A stretch of 6,344 nt of DNA from an uncultured Eubacteriales bacterium (GTDB lineage: Bacteria > Bacillota > Clostridia > Oscillospirales > Acutalibacteraceae), in the NCBI GenBank assembly GCA_900319255.1, contig ONNU01000094.1, positions 1-6,344 on the forward strand, given 5' to 3'. Position numbers and translations under genes: made by a program. Below the pieces are notes generated by a model, which saw only the letters and a list, made by a program, of their open reading frames with translations, was not told the origin of the DNA and made no database searches. Within the stretch, counting starts at the first letter, position 1. Each line of letters opens with the position of its first letter. Below are positions 5,269 to 6,344 of the stretch, piece by piece.

Positions 5269-5292
5269 GGCGAAAAACACACCTTTTCAGCC
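5269..5292 (-). terminator. Weak terminator-like hairpin after ymdB
   Basis: In the minus-strand RNA GGC-T-GAAAA (5292-5284) pairs with TTTTC-GCC (5277-5269, one A/T slip and a bulged T) about 28 bases past the ymdB stop. It is followed by T-rich but interrupted sequence (5260-5231) rather than a clean run. It may partly separate ymdB from spoVS. Confidence 0.35.
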
Positions 5293-5319
5293 CCAAGCTT
5301 CAGAGATACCGCAGATATT

Positions 5320-6090
5320 TCAGCGGATGCACAGCCTTTTTACCTCTGCGGTCCTGCCTGTTTTTTCATCAATATCAAAAATAATACAGTCCATACGGCA
5401 CTCACCCTCCGCAAGATCAAATCTTACGGGAAGCTTATCCCGGAACTTACTGATGGCGAGCTCCGGCTTTACTCCCAGCACAGAGCTTATGGTGCCCGTC
5501 ATTCCCACATCAGTAATATATCCGCAGCCTTTTTCAAGTATCTGTTCATCGGCGGTCTGCACATGAGTATGAGTGCCGAAAAAAGCAGATACCCTTCCGT
5601 CAAGATAGAAGCCCAGCGCGCGTTTTTCAGCGGTAGCCTCAGCATGGAAATCGACCACCGTGATCTTTGTCCCAAGCTCCCTGATAAGCCTGTCCGCCGT
5701 GCGGAAGGGATCCTCCAGATTTTCAATAAACATACAGCCCATCAGGTTGATTATACCCACCTGATATCTGCCCATATCATATACAACGCATCCGGAGCCG
5801 GGAGTTGTGCTTTCGGGGTAATTCCCCGGTCTGAGCAGAAAGGGCGAGGTCTCATAGAACGGATAGCATTCACGTCTGCGGAAGCTATGGTTTCCGCCGG
5901 TTATAACATCCACTCCGCTTGAAAAAAGATATTCAGCGGAGCTCGGGGTGATACCGTTTCCGTCAGCGGAGTTTTCTCCGTTTGCTATAGTAAGATCAAT
6001 CCTCTCGCTTTTTTTAAGAGCCGGGAGCTTCGATCTGAGAAAGCGGCATCCTACAGTACCCACAACATCGCCAATAGCAAGAATTCTCAT
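5320..6090 (-). CDS. ymdB: YmdB-family metallophosphodiesterase
   Basis: 256 residues, close to the 264 of B. subtilis YmdB. The calcineurin-like dinuclear metal ligands are all present: D8 (MRILAIGDVVG), E39 and N40 (NGEN), N67 with catalytic H68 (GGNHSF), H149 (DFHAEATAEK), H174 and H176 (GTHTHVQTAD). In B. subtilis the enzyme cleaves 2',3'-cyclic nucleotides and affects biofilm and motility gene expression, possibly through RNA turnover. The GGNH motif is followed by SFRRREC, whereas the family commonly has TWD here, a small departure beside the active site. The ATG at 6090 has AAAGG very close (three to four bases) and AGGAT further away, so the ribosome site is not ideal. The neighbour rny, usual upstream partner in B. 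subtilis, is absent: 254 gene-free bases follow to the window edge. A consensus promoter reads into the gene. spoVS downstream keeps the B. subtilis order. Confidence 0.95.
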   Translation of the reverse strand: MRILAIGDVVGTVGCRFLRSKLPALKKSERIDLTIANGENSADGNGITPSSAEYLFSSGVDVITGGNHSFRRRECYPFYETSPFLLRPGNYPESTTPGSGCVVYDMGRYQVGIINLMGCMFIENLEDPFRTADRLIRELGTKITVVDFHAEATAEKRALGFYLDGRVSAFFGTHTHVQTADEQILEKGCGYITDVGMTGTISSVLGVKPELAISKFRDKLPVRFDLAEGECRMDCIIFDIDEKTGRTAEVKRLCIR

Positions 6091-6169
6091 TTTCCTTTAT
6101 TCATCCTATTCCTTTGGTATAGGTCATTCAGCAACGACTTACCTGCAAAAAATATTTGTCACACATAAC

Positions 6170-6198
6170 ATTTTAAGGCTTTTTTCACAAAATGTCAA
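6170..6198 (-). promoter_or_regulatory. Consensus sigma-A promoter of ymdB
   Basis: On the minus strand, perfect TTGACA (6198-6193), a 17-base spacer, then TAAAAT (6175-6170). The predicted start near 6163 leaves about 72 bases before the ymdB ATG. This is the best promoter in the window, and no gene lies between it and ymdB, so ymdB probably heads its own transcript. Confidence 0.8.
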
Positions 6199-6217
6199 CT
6201 GCGTTTAAGTAAAAAGA

Positions 6218-6246
6218 TTAACAATTTACTAATTTTGATATACAAT
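6218..6246 (+). promoter_or_regulatory. Probable divergent sigma-A promoter reading off the right edge
   Basis: TTAACA (6218-6223), a 17-base spacer, then TACAAT (6241-6246): five of six matches to each consensus box. It points away from ymdB. No open frame follows before the window ends, so its target would lie beyond 6344. AT-rich sequence raises the chance of a fortuitous match. Confidence 0.4.
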
Positions 6247-6258
6247 TTGTATAATTGT
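6239..6258. promoter_or_regulatory. Overlapping palindromes, possible operator
   Basis: TATACAA (6239-6245) and TTGTATA (6247-6253) form a 7-bp dyad with a one-base centre. An overlapping dyad, ACAATT (6242-6247) and AATTGT (6253-6258), has a five-base spacer. They cover the -10 box and predicted start of the plus-strand promoter and lie about 45 bases upstream of the ymdB -35 box, a sensible place for a regulator of the divergent pair. Confidence 0.35.
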
Positions 6259-6344
6259 GTTTTTTTATCCTGAAGCACGATATAATCCGTCACATTAATT
6301 ATACATTTGGTATAGCAGGCGATAGCGGCTAACTTAAGACTTAA

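Overview
The window looks like chromosome of a spore-forming Clostridia, most likely an Oscillospiraceae/Ruminococcus-type Firmicute. The evidence is an almost textbook SpoVS, a ymdB-spoVS gene order shared with Bacillus subtilis, a YloV/FakA-type DAK2 protein, strong AGGAGG ribosome sites, consensus sigma-A promoters, and a lipoprotein with the Ser/Glu-rich linker common in that group. This assignment is inference; there is no rRNA or marker gene to fix it. All five confident genes lie on the minus strand, so they are transcribed from high to low coordinates.

Right to left: positions 6091-6344 are an AT-rich regulatory region with a consensus promoter reading into ymdB (5320-6090, metallophosphodiesterase) and a probable divergent promoter reading off the window. 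A 492-base gap (4828-5319) then carries a possible ymdB terminator, a good sigma-A-like promoter, an internal sigma-H-like promoter and a long, hairpin-rich leader before spoVS (4567-4827). The yloV/fakA-like gene (2786-4492) follows spoVS after 74 bases and ends at a clear intrinsic terminator (2747-2777).

Beyond that terminator is a separate two-gene unit, the most interesting part of the window: a 188-residue putative lipoprotein (2084-2650) followed by a radical SAM protein with a SPASM-like cysteine region (953-2017). The lipoprotein has a signal peptide with lipobox, a Ser/Glu/Val linker, and four C-terminal repeats each built around Tyr-Gly-Pro-Pro. The pairing suggests that the radical SAM enzyme modifies the repeats, making this a candidate multi-core, membrane-anchored ribosomally made and modified peptide (RiPP-like) system. 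No transporter, peptidase or RRE-like gene is present in the window, so export by Sec and anchoring as a lipoprotein is the simplest reading.

Positions 1-952 contain no convincing gene. They hold a mosaic of repeats: a 45-base direct repeat, a long imperfect inverted repeat made of AATTCC-type words, a hairpin with T-runs on both strands, a 7-bp perfect stem-loop and a four-copy 9-base tandem repeat.
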